From CAYTLQ01 sp964438715 (GTDB lineage Bacteria; Bacteroidota; Ignavibacteria; Ignavibacteriales; Ignavibacteriaceae): DNA of 54,993 bases. The translations under genes and the position numbers were made by a program. Within the stretch, counting starts at the first letter, position 1. Each line of letters begins with the position of its first letter. Below, piece after piece: positions 29,287 to 38,730 of this stretch. The stretch is from positions 1 through 54,993 of the forward strand of contig CAYTLQ010000324.1 in NCBI GenBank assembly GCA_964438715.1, given 5' to 3'. A model generated the notes under the pieces. It saw only the letters and a program-made list of their open reading frames with translations. It made no database searches and was not told the origin of the DNA.

Positions 29287-29640
29287 TGGAAATCAATTTA
29301 TAGTGTTTTGCTTTTCTTTTATTACTTTAACAGATCTATATCAATCAGAATATAAGGTTGCGTATTTGATTTTTACTTTACGATTAATATACTGTAATAT
29401 CTTGTAATTCGAAGATAGTAAGATTATTAAATAACGAAAAAAGCTGATTTTTTAAAAACTGAAAAATATAATAGTCCATATTCAATACCCCGACAAAATT
29501 TCTGTATCTATTTGTCAATTAGTTGTTGTATGTATAACTTTTCCTTCTGGGGCGATTTATAATTCTTTATTTTTTTTGCAACGAAATATTCAGCCAAGAG
29601 GAGGGTTTTAATTATGATTGCGCTCGTGAGAATAATCTGA
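29287..29640. other. Gene-free stretch upstream of the restriction-modification cassette
   Basis: About 350 AT-rich bases between the nuclease gene start and the FKBP terminator. It should carry the cassette's promoter. No C-box-like operator, repeat or RNA was recognised. Confidence 0.45.
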
Positions 29641-29664
29641 GGACCAGCATAGAATCACTGGTCC
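29641..29664 (-). terminator. Hairpin terminator of the FKBP gene
   Basis: GGACCAG and CTGGTCC pair around a 10-nt loop, 19 bp past the FKBP stop on the minus strand. The downstream U-tract is poor, so termination strength is uncertain. Confidence 0.6.
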
Positions 29665-29682
29665 CCATTACTTAAATTTCCA

Positions 29683-30381
29683 CTATTCGACTTTTAACAA
29701 CTCGACTTCAAATACAAGTGTAGCACCGGGAGGTATTGTTCCGCCAGCACCCTGATCACCATACGCGAGGTCTGAGGGAATCCATAAAATCCACTTGTCC
29801 CCTTCTTTCATTAACTGTAAAGCCTCCGTCCAGCCTTTGATTACTCCATTAACAGGAAATGTTGCAGGTTCACCTCTCTTATATGAGTTATCAAATTCAG
29901 TTCCATCGAGGAGAGTACCTTTATAATGTGTTGTTACATTACTTGTTGCTGTTGGTGTTTTACCTTTACCGGATGTAAGCACTTTATACTGCAATCCGCT
30001 TGGGAGAGTTTTTACACCTTCTTTTTTCGCATTCTCAGTAAGAAAGGCTCTGCCTTCAGCCTTAAATTTCTCGGCCTTTTCTCCCATTTCTTCCTGTTGT
30101 TTTGCCATCATATCCTGTTGAAACTGGGTCATCACCGCTGTAATTTCTGAATCGCTTAATACTGAAGCGCTATCCGACAATAAGCCGGCAACAATACCTT
30201 CTGCAAGCAGTTTTGTATCAACATCAATGCTGTTTTTCCGAAGGTTTTTTCCAATATCTACACCGATAATGTAACTAACTTTATCTTTCTGGGTTTTTAA
30301 ATCATTTTTTTCCACTTTACTCTGACACGATACCAATCCGGCAGTAAGTCCTGCCATTATAATTAAATTAAAGATTTTCAT
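29683..30381 (-). CDS. FKBP-type peptidyl-prolyl isomerase lipoprotein (FkpA/Mip-like)
   Basis: The protein has 232 residues from the ATG at 30381, chosen because GGAG lies 6-7 bases upstream and because the N-terminus is then a lipoprotein signal (MKIFNLIIMAGLTAGLVSCQ, lipobox LVSC). An FKBP_N helical dimerisation domain (~25-120, with SYIIGVDIGKNLRK) precedes a complete FKBP domain (~125-232: VTTHYKGTLLDGTEFDNSY, GVIKGWTEAL, LAYGDQGAGG, IPPGATLVF). It catalyses proline isomerisation and helps fold envelope proteins. It starts next to repeat block 2. Confidence 0.93.
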   Translation of the reverse strand: MKIFNLIIMAGLTAGLVSCQSKVEKNDLKTQKDKVSYIIGVDIGKNLRKNSIDVDTKLLAEGIVAGLLSDSASVLSDSEITAVMTQFQQDMMAKQQEEMGEKAEKFKAEGRAFLTENAKKEGVKTLPSGLQYKVLTSGKGKTPTATSNVTTHYKGTLLDGTEFDNSYKRGEPATFPVNGVIKGWTEALQLMKEGDKWILWIPSDLAYGDQGAGGTIPPGATLVFEVELLKVE

Positions 30382-30465
30382 TATTTCTCCGGTTAAGGGG
30401 TATTTTAAAAGCACAATTTTAAAGATAGCAAGAATTCAGCTGGAAAAAAAATTTTGGCTCTTAGC

Positions 30466-31192
30466 GGGTGTACGACAAAATGGTCGAAATTTAACAGATA
30501 TAATCGCAAATCGAAGATCCTCTGGATTGAAAATCCTCTGGGTCGAAGATCCTCCGGATTGTTAATTCCGTTCCCTAACGGATGGGACATCCTCTGGATT
30601 ACAAATCCTCCGAATTGTTAAATCCTCTGGATAATATTATCACAACACAAACAAAATAAACATCTACGAGGGGGACTAATATTTTCTCTTCACTCCGTAA
30701 GGGGATCCGTTGGCTAATCCGTTAGCTAACGGACTAACGGACAATGCCACTATTATGTCACCCTTTCAGGGTTTTCAGGATAAAAAGGATAGCTGTTGTT
30801 ACAAAAATATCACCCTTTCAGGGTTGGGTGTATGATAAAATTTTTAAATCCTCTGGATTGTTAAATCCGTTACCTAACGGATCGAAGATCCTCTGGATCG
30901 AACATCCTCCGGATTGTTAAATCCTCCGGATAATATTATCACAACACAAACAAAATAAACACCGACGAGGTGGAATAATATTTTCTCTTCACTCCGTCAG
31001 GGGATCCGTTGGCTAATCCGTTAGCTAACGGACTAACGGACAATGCCACTATTGTGTCACCCTTTCAGGGTTTTCAGGATAAAAAGGATAGCTGTTGTTA
31101 CAAAAGTATCACCCTTTCAGGCTTGGGTGTATGATAAAATTTTTAAATCCTATGGATTGCAAATCCTCCGGATCGAAGATCCTCTAGAATGA
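30466..31192. repeat. Dispersed intergenic repeat block 2, partly tandem (period ~299 bp)
   Basis: The block starts with GGGTGTACGACAAAATGGTCG, shared with block 3 at 53,059. Two near-identical units follow: GGGGATCCGTTGGC occurs at 30701 and 31000, and GGGTGTATGATAAAA at 30828 and 31127, both 299 bp apart. Each unit holds ATCCTCTGGAT/ATCCTCCGGAT arrays, ATCCGTTNCCTAACGGAT palindromes, TCCGTTAGCTAACGGAC-TAACGGACAA and two TCACCCTTTCAGG units. A third, decayed start lies at 31145-31190. Confidence 0.88.
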
Positions 31193-31751
31193 TGAAAGTC
31201 ATATACATTTACACGAGAAAGTGTTATTATTGTTACCGGGATTTGTCAAAGATAAAATTACTGTATCTCTCCGGGAAATACGCAGGAATTGAAATCATGT
31301 ATAAGTTTTTGCGGATTACTTACATATCGCCCTGGTAACAAATATGATCGGAAATTGAAATATTTCAGATCCTTTGTTTTCATACATTATTAATTGTGAA
31401 TAACTCCAAGTACAAAATAATAAAGCATATTTGTTTTTATTATGATAATTAATAAAAAAATTTTTGAGCTGACTTAAATGCTATTTTTCCCGGTTAATAA
31501 TTATTTAGTCTCATTCAACACGCTTATGGGATTTCTCATTTTCTGACAAGTACAATATTTAAAAAATGTTCCGGAATGGAGTAATAAAAACAAGAATATT
31601 TTTTATTAATTAATAACTGCAGTTTTTGATGGCGTACTTTATGAAAGTGTTTTCTATAAAGAACTTTTTCAGGCAAATAAAAAACAGTTGTGTTTATTAG
31701 ATATTCATATACTTTTTTTACTTATGCGGAAAATGCAATTGAACTTGTATT
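31193..31751. other. Gene-free stretch upstream of the SRPBCC gene
   Basis: About 560 very AT-rich bases between repeat block 2 and the SRPBCC gene. Only tiny open frames (about 20-25 codons) are present and none is supported. It presumably contains the promoter of the SRPBCC gene. Confidence 0.5.
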
Positions 31752-32228
31752 ATGAACTTTAAACCAAAAACAATACAAATAACTGGAACATCAACACTGC
31801 CTTCCGAAGAGATATGTGAACTTATTCTTGATGTATCCCTTTGGAGTAGCTTTAAAGGGTGTGGTCCTCTTCCGGGAATTCGCAGTGCATTCTATGATGT
31901 TCGATTTCCTTCCATTGTACATTCCAAAATCAGTGTTCAGAATACCGATGGCTCCATGCATATAGAAGAAATTATCGAATGGGATCCACAGCGGCGAATT
32001 GTATTTTTACTAAAGGATTTTACTTCGGTACTGAAAAATTTTGCAACGCATTTTGTTGAAGTGTGGGAGTTTGAACGCAAGGCTGAAATAACTCATATTA
32101 AAAGAACAATAGCCATGTATCCTTCAGGTATATTAGGTAGTTTATTACTTATACCTATATCTGCTCTGATGAAAAAAGCTCTTGAAAAGAACATAAAGGA
32201 AATAACTGCACAGAAAACAAAGCTATAG
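31752..32228 (+). CDS. SRPBCC (START-like) family protein
   Basis: The 158-residue protein begins with ITGTSTLPSEEICELILD, then DVSLWSSFKGCGPLPGI and an IIEWDPQRRIVFLLKDF strand, the pattern of START/polyketide-cyclase-like SRPBCC folds. The C-terminal helix carries a hydrophobic stretch (GILGSLLLIPISALM). The ligand is unknown and the protein is only distantly similar to the SRPBCC gene at 8914. It is convergent with dnaA, with 33 bp between their stops. Confidence 0.8.
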   Translation: MNFKPKTIQITGTSTLPSEEICELILDVSLWSSFKGCGPLPGIRSAFYDVRFPSIVHSKISVQNTDGSMHIEEIIEWDPQRRIVFLLKDFTSVLKNFATHFVEVWEFERKAEITHIKRTIAMYPSGILGSLLLIPISALMKKALEKNIKEITAQKTKL

Positions 32229-32261
32229 AAGTTTTCCCAAAATATAAATATTTCATCTGCC

Positions 32262-33653
32262 TTAAGAACAGGCGATTTCTATTTTCTTTTTAATCGCGTG
32301 AACCGTTTCTTTGAAATTATTATCAGTCTCTATCATATTCTGCACAGAAGTACATGCATGTATTACTGTTGAATGGTCACGACCGCCAAAGTAAAGCCCA
32401 ATATTTTTTAATGAAGTTGTCGTCATTTCCTTTGACAGATACATAGCAACCTGACGCGGAATTACAACTTCCTGTTTTCTTGTTTTATCACGCACTTTGT
32501 TTTCATCAATACGAAAATGCTCGCATGTAATTCGGGTAATACTATCCACAGAAATAACGATTTTTCTTGTTGTGGAAATATCGCGAACTGTATGTTTTAC
32601 AAGATCAAGGTCAACTGGCTTATTTGCTAACGACATATTTGCAAGCAGTCGGAGCAGACAGCCTTCTAATTCACGGATGTTTGAGGTAATATGTGTAGCA
32701 ATATATTCAAGCGCTTCCTGAGAAAGGGAGAGACCGAACTCATCCGTTTTCTTATTTAATATTGCAAGTCGTGTTTCATATTCCGGTGGTTCAATTTCAA
32801 CACTAAGCCCCCAATGAAATCTGGAAATAAGTCTTTCGGTAATACCTTTAATATCTTTTGGCGGCTTATCGCTGGTTAATACGATCTGTTTACCTTTTTG
32901 ATGTAGTGAGTTAAAAATATTAAAGAAAAGATCCTGCGTTTGTGTTTTTCCGGAAAGAAACTGGATATCGTCAAGTATGATGGTATCCATACTGAGATAA
33001 AAATTCTGAAACTCGTTAATTTTGTTGGAAAGAACATGCTCAACAAATTTAACAGTAAATTGATCGGTTGAAATATAAATAACCCTGTGGTCAGGGAAGT
33101 TTTCAAGAATTTTATTTCCAATAGCCTGAGCAAGGTGAGTTTTACCTAACCCAACTCCCCCATATACATACAAAGGGTTGAAGGCTGTTTTTCCGGGAGC
33201 ATCACCAATGGCAAATGCCGCAGCCGAAGCAAGCTGATTACCACCACCTTTAACAAAATTCTGAAAGGTATATTTTTTATTTAAATTTGACTCAAAAGGT
33301 GGAGCTTCGTTTACCGGCGATTTTGAAATCAGAGGTATTTGAATAAGAGGAGGTGGCGGTTCTTTTTCTTCGTATTTTTCGTTTATGACATATTCCAATG
33401 AACCATCCTGACCAATAACCTGCTCAATACAATCTTTCATCAGTCCCGAATAGCGCTGAGCTATCCAATCGTAATGAAAACTCCCCGGTAATTCAATCCG
33501 AAGCTTATTGTTCTCCAATGAAAGGGGATTTATTGGTTCAAACCATGTGCTGAATGTCATTGGGGTAACATTTTTTTTAATTATTTCGAGGCATTTACCC
33601 CAAACCATCACAAAATTCATATCATTTGTATAATTCTCTGCTTCAATCTTCAT
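32262..33653 (-). CDS. dnaA: Chromosomal replication initiator DnaA
   Basis: The 463-residue AAA+ initiator shows all four DnaA domains: an N-terminal DnaB/oligomerisation domain (~1-85, with NVTPMTFSTWFEPINPL), a short proline-rich linker, the ATPase (Walker A GGVGLGKTHLAQA; Walker B IILDDIQFLSGK; sensor and box VII LISRFHWGL) and the DNA-binding domain with the DnaA signature (RQVAMYLSKEM, GGRDHSTVIHAC). A perfect DnaA box lies 7 bp upstream of the ATG, so autoregulation is likely. Unlike many genomes, dnaN does not follow; the gene is convergent with an SRPBCC gene. Confidence 0.97.
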   Translation of the reverse strand: MKIEAENYTNDMNFVMVWGKCLEIIKKNVTPMTFSTWFEPINPLSLENNKLRIELPGSFHYDWIAQRYSGLMKDCIEQVIGQDGSLEYVINEKYEEKEPPPPLIQIPLISKSPVNEAPPFESNLNKKYTFQNFVKGGGNQLASAAAFAIGDAPGKTAFNPLYVYGGVGLGKTHLAQAIGNKILENFPDHRVIYISTDQFTVKFVEHVLSNKINEFQNFYLSMDTIILDDIQFLSGKTQTQDLFFNIFNSLHQKGKQIVLTSDKPPKDIKGITERLISRFHWGLSVEIEPPEYETRLAILNKKTDEFGLSLSQEALEYIATHITSNIRELEGCLLRLLANMSLANKPVDLDLVKHTVRDISTTRKIVISVDSITRITCEHFRIDENKVRDKTRKQEVVIPRQVAMYLSKEMTTTSLKNIGLYFGGRDHSTVIHACTSVQNMIETDNNFKETVHAIKKKIEIACS

Positions 33654-34116
33654 CAGCAGTTATCCACACTTGAAAATTCCGGAACTTCTTAAATTTCAAC
33701 TACTTAACAATTTATTAATATTACTCTAAAAAACTATCCACAAGTTATCCACAAATCGCGAGGGGCTCTTAACTTATTTAATTACAACATTTTACGGAAA
33801 ATTTTATAAAGTAATTTCACTTTGATAATTGATAAAAATGTTTATTTTGTCAAAGTCAAGCCGTGAAACATTTCCACAAACAAAAGTTATCCACACTTTA
33901 TCAACAATTCTGTATAAGTCAAATCCTACTCAAAATTAATCAGCACTGGTATTTATAGCAAACTTTTTTTGCACTCTTCCAAAGAATTAATAATAGCGTT
34001 GACTTAATCATTTGTTCAAAAGAAAAAAATGTTAAATCTGCTTTAGAAGTTCGCATTTTATTGAAATTACGATTAGTTTTGGTGTCGTTTATTTTAATAA
34101 AAACTGAGGTGTTTGA
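33654..34116. other. Putative replication origin (oriC) with DnaA boxes
   Basis: The 463-bp AT-rich gap upstream of dnaA has three perfect TTATCCACA boxes on the plus strand (33660-33668, 33745-33753, 33887-33895). Near matches are CTATCCACA (33734-33742), ATTTCCACA (33870-33878) and TTATCAACA (33898-33906). The boxes fall in two clusters (33734-33753 and 33870-33906) with AT-rich stretches between and beyond them that could be the unwinding element. It also contains the promoters of dnaA and the methyltransferase/MTHFR gene. Confidence 0.75.
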
Positions 34117-35946
34117 TTGAAATCATTTCGTGAGAGGCTTGGTAATGAAGTTTTAGTGTTCGACGGTGGTACGGGTACTTATTTGTACGAAAAGGGAATT
34201 TATATAAACAGGTGTTTTGAAGAACTAAACCTCACAAATCCTGAACTTGTAACCGAGGTACACAGAGACTATATAAATGCGGGGGCGGATGTTATTGAAA
34301 CTAACACCTACGGAGCGAATCGATTTAAATTACAGCCTCACGGACTTGATGGAAAGATTTACGAAATTAATTTGAAAGGCGCACAATTAGCAAAAGCCAT
34401 TGCAAAAGATCAGGCGCTTGTAGCAGGTGCAGTTGGTCCTCTTGGTGTTCAGATTGAACCGTTAGGTAAAATTTCGTTTGATGAAGCACGGGATTACTTT
34501 AAGGAACAGATCAAGGGCCTTATTGACGGCGGTGTTGACCTTGTAATACTTGAAACTTTTGCTCTTGTGAAGGAAATGATTCAGGCAATACGCGCAACTC
34601 ACGAGCTTAACCCTGATATGCCAATTATTGCGCAGGTCACTATTAACGATCAGGGTACCTTACTAAGCGGGGCGCCGCTTTCCAGGATATTCGAAAAGTT
34701 GAAAGACTATAATGTTGATGCAGTGGGGCTAAATTGCTCTGTCGGTCCAAAACTTATGCTCGATGCACTCGAAGAGCTCCGTACGCTTACCGATTTACCG
34801 ATCTCTGTACAGCCAAATGCCGGACTTCCGCAGAATATTGGCGGAAGAAACATTTATCTTACATCTCCTGAGTATATGGCTGAATATGCAAAGCGGTTTA
34901 TTCAGACAGGTGCATCAATTGTTGGTGGCTGTTGCGGAACGAATCCCACACACATTAAAGCAATTCGACGCGCTGTAAAAGCATTACAGCCGGTTAAGCG
35001 TATTGAACCCGGAGAAATAAAAACTATCGTCGAAACCCCGCCCGAAGTTACTCCCTATGCCCGTAATGAAAAGTCGAGGCTCTCAAACAAATTATTAAAC
35101 AAAGAATTTGTTACGCTTGTTGAGCTTGTTTCTCCAAAGGGAGTTTCGCCGCAAAAAGAAATTGAGAAAGCTCGTCGCCTGCATTATTTTGGGATTGATG
35201 CAATCAATATTCCCGATGGACCCCGGGCATCTGCAAGAATGTCGGCTCTTGCATTAGCGGTTCTTATTCAGAAAGAAGTTGGCATTGAAACTGTTCTTCA
35301 TTTTGCCTGCAGAGATAGAAATGTTATTGGACTGCAAAGCGACTTGCTGGGTGCCTGGGCATTAGGTTTGCGCAACATTCTCGCAATTACCGGCGATCCT
35401 CCAAAATTAGGTAATTATCCCGATGCTACTGCTGTTTTCGATGTTGATGCGATCGGTCTGACAAATCTCATAACCCGGCTAAATAACGGACTTGATCTTG
35501 CAGGTAACCCAATTGGCGCTCCGACAGGGTTCTGCTATGGCGTGGGTGTTAATCCCGGCGCAATTAATCTTGATGAGGAATTAGCCCGGCTTGATTGGAA
35601 AATTGATGCCGGCGCTGAGTTCATGATAACTCAACCGGTTTTTGATATACGGATATTGGAGAAGTTTTTACGAAGAATTGAGCATATAAAAATTCCTCTT
35701 ATTTGCGGTATCTGGCCCTTAATTTCCTATCGTAATGCCGAGTTTATGAATAACGAAGTACCCGGAGCTTCAGTGCCGCCGGAAATAATGGAACGAATGA
35801 AAAATGCAAAAACAAAAGAAGAAGCTTTTGAAGAGGGTATGAAAATTGCTCACGAAACTTTCGTCTATATTAAACCACATGTCTCCGGTGTTCAGTTGGC
35901 GGCGCCACTCGGCAGAATTGAGGCAATTTTTTCTATTCTCGGTTAA
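34117..35946 (+). CDS. Bifunctional homocysteine S-methyltransferase / methylenetetrahydrofolate reductase
   Basis: The 609-residue fusion has an N-terminal homocysteine methyltransferase barrel (~1-290) with its zinc cysteines (GLNCSVGP Cys207; GGCCGTNP Cys272 and Cys273). A C-terminal MetF-like flavin barrel (~325-609) follows, with ALGLRNILAITGDPPKLG and FMITQPVFD. Such fusions link methylene-THF reduction to methionine formation and are known in Firmicutes (YitJ type) and other phyla. The start is a TTG with GAGGTG 5 bases upstream; no ATG lies nearby. It reads away from the putative origin. Confidence 0.93.
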   Translation: MKSFRERLGNEVLVFDGGTGTYLYEKGIYINRCFEELNLTNPELVTEVHRDYINAGADVIETNTYGANRFKLQPHGLDGKIYEINLKGAQLAKAIAKDQALVAGAVGPLGVQIEPLGKISFDEARDYFKEQIKGLIDGGVDLVILETFALVKEMIQAIRATHELNPDMPIIAQVTINDQGTLLSGAPLSRIFEKLKDYNVDAVGLNCSVGPKLMLDALEELRTLTDLPISVQPNAGLPQNIGGRNIYLTSPEYMAEYAKRFIQTGASIVGGCCGTNPTHIKAIRRAVKALQPVKRIEPGEIKTIVETPPEVTPYARNEKSRLSNKLLNKEFVTLVELVSPKGVSPQKEIEKARRLHYFGIDAINIPDGPRASARMSALALAVLIQKEVGIETVLHFACRDRNVIGLQSDLLGAWALGLRNILAITGDPPKLGNYPDATAVFDVDAIGLTNLITRLNNGLDLAGNPIGAPTGFCYGVGVNPGAINLDEELARLDWKIDAGAEFMITQPVFDIRILEKFLRRIEHIKIPLICGIWPLISYRNAEFMNNEVPGASVPPEIMERMKNAKTKEEAFEEGMKIAHETFVYIKPHVSGVQLAAPLGRIEAIFSILG

Positions 35947-36113
35947 GTAAATTCTATAAAGACTCAGCCTATCGACTCTTGCAGATTGTCTGCTTCGATA
36001 TAAATTTCGTACACAAAATACTGTTGAATTAATTAGATTTAATGATTACTGACAATATTTCGTCACAATAATGCAAGAGGTAGAAGCGTACAGAATCCAT
36101 CAGGGTAAGCGAA

Positions 36114-36581
36114 ATGAGTGATGTAATTAAACAGAAATTACTGGTGGCATACCGACATCTGCTCGATTTCAATGATACGCCGGAAAAATTTGCTCTTGCA
36201 ATTGCATCCGGACTTGTGGTTGGAATAGCTGTACCTGAAGGTTTTCAAACAGTAACTTCTGTACCATTGGCAATTTTTCTCCGGTGTAATATTATACTTT
36301 GTAATCTTGCCACATTTATTACAAACCCATTTACAGTTTTGCCACTCTACTTTGTTTCCTATCAAATTGGGAAATATGTCACAGGTCAGGCGCTTGAGTG
36401 GAATCAGTTGATAACTTTTTTTAACGGTCCCTCTTTATCTTCGGCTTATAACCTTCTTGTAAGTGGCTTTTATTCCTTTTTTATTGGTTCTGTTATTCAC
36501 GCTTTGTTATGGGGTATCAGCGGTTATATTATCTCTTATTATTTAATACTATTTATAAGAAAAAGAAAATTATCAAAGTAA
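36114..36581 (+). CDS. DUF2062 membrane protein
   Basis: The 155-residue protein has the DUF2062 core: ASGLVVGIAVPEGFQTV, then RCNIILCNLATFITNPFT and PLYFVSYQIGKYV, followed by two hydrophobic helices. About four membrane segments are expected. The function of DUF2062 is not established; it is often found near glycosyltransferases or transport genes. It precedes the ABC transporter pair by 50 bp on the same strand. Confidence 0.87.
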   Translation: MSDVIKQKLLVAYRHLLDFNDTPEKFALAIASGLVVGIAVPEGFQTVTSVPLAIFLRCNIILCNLATFITNPFTVLPLYFVSYQIGKYVTGQALEWNQLITFFNGPSLSSAYNLLVSGFYSFFIGSVIHALLWGISGYIISYYLILFIRKRKLSK

Positions 36582-36631
36582 ACTAGTTTATAACTATTAA
36601 ATTTTTTGTAGTTGAGCATGCGTTATAAAAA

Positions 36632-37564
36632 ATGATGAATATTCTGGAAATTAATAATGTAAAAAAACATTTCAAGGAAGTTCGTGCCGTTGATGGTATT
36701 TCATTTTCGGTAGCAAAAGGTGAGTTTCTTGCAGTTCTTGGGCCAAACGGAGCGGGTAAAACTACTCTTCTTGAAATGATTGAAGGCATACAGAATCCCG
36801 ATTCGGGAAATATTACTATAAGCGGCCTCTCATGGAACAATAATGAAAAGCTGTTACGAAAAATTCTTGGTATCTGCCTGCAGGAGACTGATTTTATTGA
36901 GCGACTGAATGTAGAGGAAACTCTTGAATTGTTTGCTTCCTTTTATGACTTACCCAAAGAGCGCGCCCTTGAATCGATGGAGCTTGTTAACCTTGCGGAA
37001 AAAAGAAAAGCGCTTACAAAAAATCTGTCCGGAGGTCAAAAACAGCGTCTTGCGCTCGGTGTGGCATTAATAAATAAACCGGAACTACTGCTTCTTGATG
37101 AACCGACCACAGGACTTGATCCCGCAGCGCGCAGGGAAATATGGGAAATTCTTCGTCGGCTTAAAGAAGAGATAAACATGACTCTGATTCTCACAACACA
37201 CTATATGGAAGAAGCTGAATATTTATGCGAGCGAATTATTATCCTCGACAAAGGGAAAATACTAGCCTCCGGCACTCTTGATGAGCTTCTTGCAAAATAT
37301 AAAAAATATGAAATTATTGAATTCAGTATTTCTGCTTCCGATGAAGAGCGCTTTACTCTTCCCCGTAATAATGTTACTATTGAATTGACTGAATCAACTC
37401 GTCCCGGTAATATTGTCATCCGCGTGGATGATATTGTTGGGTATCTTCCTTTTTTTCTTGAACAAATTTCTCATCAAAATATCGAACTGACCTCACTTGA
37501 ATGCCGGAAAATGACGCTTGACGACCTGTTCATTTCGTTAACCGGGAGAAGTCTTCATGCGTAA
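36632..37564 (+). CDS. ABC transporter ATP-binding protein (ABC-2/DrrA type)
   Basis: The 310-residue ATPase has Walker A GPNGAGKTT, Q-loop CLQETDF, signature LSGGQKQR, Walker B LLLLDEPTTGLDP and H-loop TTHYMEEAE. A C-terminal ~80-residue extension resembles the DUF4162-like tail of ABC-2 exporters. Either of two adjacent ATGs (36632, 36635) can start it. It overlaps the permease gene by 8 bp, so the two form one exporter; the substrate (drug, lipid or polysaccharide) is unknown. Confidence 0.93.
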   Translation: MMNILEINNVKKHFKEVRAVDGISFSVAKGEFLAVLGPNGAGKTTLLEMIEGIQNPDSGNITISGLSWNNNEKLLRKILGICLQETDFIERLNVEETLELFASFYDLPKERALESMELVNLAEKRKALTKNLSGGQKQRLALGVALINKPELLLLDEPTTGLDPAARREIWEILRRLKEEINMTLILTTHYMEEAEYLCERIIILDKGKILASGTLDELLAKYKKYEIIEFSISASDEERFTLPRNNVTIELTESTRPGNIVIRVDDIVGYLPFFLEQISHQNIELTSLECRKMTLDDLFISLTGRSLHA

Positions 37565-38639
37565 TATCCTGAGACAAATTTTTCTTTTAACCGCGATACA
37601 ATTCAAAGAATTTGTGCGGGAACCTGCTATATTATTTTGGACTCTTGGTTTCCCCGTTTTAATGGCATGGGGATTAGGAATTGCATTTACGAAGCAAAGT
37701 GAAGCGATACATCACGCCGGATATATTTCGGATAAGCCTCTCAATGCTTCTCCTTTCAGTAATTTTCCCAATGCTATTATAAACGGTAACACTCTACGAT
37801 TTACTATTGGCGATTCGTTGAAAGGTGCTGATATTTTCACCATTCACAAAGTCACCGAAAAAGAATCTCTGCGAAAGCTTAAACGAGGTGAGATTTCACT
37901 AATTATTAAAGACTATAACAATACTCTTTACTACCATTTCGACCCCAAAAATCCGGAAGCCAAACTGACACACTTACTTCTTTCTACTGTCTCAGATTTA
38001 ATAATTAATAAACGCAATATTGTTCCGTTGAAGCAGACCGGACTTCGTTACATTGATTTTCTTTTACCGGGTTTAATTACTCTTAATATTATGTCATCTG
38101 CAATGTGGGGAATAGGCTATTATCTTGTTGAGAGGCGTTCAAAAAAGCTGAATCGGAGAATGGCGGCAACTCCTATGAATCGTTTTGGTTACCTAAGTTC
38201 TTTTATTATTTCCCGCATCTTATTAAGCTCGGTTGAAACTTTTGTAATTTGGGCTTTTTCATATTTCGTTTTTGATGTAAGCTTTACCGGTAGTTTCTTT
38301 GCATTGGTTCTTTTGCTAATTGCCGGAAACATCTGTTTTTCCGGTATCGCTTTAGTAACTACAGCCCGCGTTGCAAATGTACAGATTGGTAACGGAGTAA
38401 TTAATGCCGTAACTTTACCTATGATGGTATGTTCAGGTATATTTTTCAGTTATCATAATTTTCCTGACTGGGCCATAAGTATTATTAAGCTATTTCCCCT
38501 GACAATGTTGACTGATGGCACAAGGAGCCTCTTTATTGAATCTGCCGGAATTAGCGATGTTTTTTTCTCTATATTTTATCTTTTTATCGGTGGGGTATTG
38601 TGTCTCCTCGCCGGAGTAAAACTTTTCCGATGGTATTAA
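37557..38639 (+). CDS. ABC-2 type transporter permease
   Basis: The 360-residue membrane protein has one N-terminal helix (~20-45), a ~120-residue extracytoplasmic region and five to six C-terminal helices, the ABC2_membrane_3 layout. YLVERRSKKLNRRMAATPMN matches the conserved coupling segment of this family. It partners the ATPase just upstream. The last 25 bp of the gene are duplicated at 40450-40474, beyond the HipBST module, and the stop codon sits inside a terminator-like palindrome. Confidence 0.92.
   Translation: MRNILRQIFLLTAIQFKEFVREPAILFWTLGFPVLMAWGLGIAFTKQSEAIHHAGYISDKPLNASPFSNFPNAIINGNTLRFTIGDSLKGADIFTIHKVTEKESLRKLKRGEISLIIKDYNNTLYYHFDPKNPEAKLTHLLLSTVSDLIINKRNIVPLKQTGLRYIDFLLPGLITLNIMSSAMWGIGYYLVERRSKKLNRRMAATPMNRFGYLSSFIISRILLSSVETFVIWAFSYFVFDVSFTGSFFALVLLLIAGNICFSGIALVTTARVANVQIGNGVINAVTLPMMVCSGIFFSYHNFPDWAISIIKLFPLTMLTDGTRSLFIESAGISDVFFSIFYLFIGGVLCLLAGVKLFRWY
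38615..38639. repeat. Left copy of 25-bp direct repeat flanking the HipBST module
   Basis: AGTAAAACTTTTCCG-ATGGTATTAA forms the 3' end of the ABC permease gene and recurs with one mismatch at 40450-40474. It resembles the duplicated target left by a site-specific integration at a gene's 3' end. Confidence 0.75.
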
Positions 38640-38655
38640 AAGGATACCCTTTTAA
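38636..38655. terminator. Small hairpin at the end of the ABC operon
   Basis: TTAAAAGG-ATAC-CCTTTTAA forms a perfect 8-bp stem that includes the permease stop codon. It lies between convergent transcripts and may act in both directions; the low GC content makes it a weak terminator. Confidence 0.5.
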
Positions 38656-38730
38656 TCAGAGTATCTGCCTGAAACATAACCTTATCAATTTCTGCCTCAG
38701 CTTTTCCTTTTATCAAAGGTTTTTTTATTT

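Noticed and set aside
30480..31190. Repeat array considered as a CRISPR
   Set aside because: The repeated units are of unequal length, palindromic, spaced irregularly and the whole ~299-bp unit is conserved; there are no unique spacers or cas genes.
31629..31700. 23-codon plus-strand frame before the SRPBCC gene
   Set aside because: Too short, no ribosome binding site, in a very AT-rich gap where such frames arise by chance.
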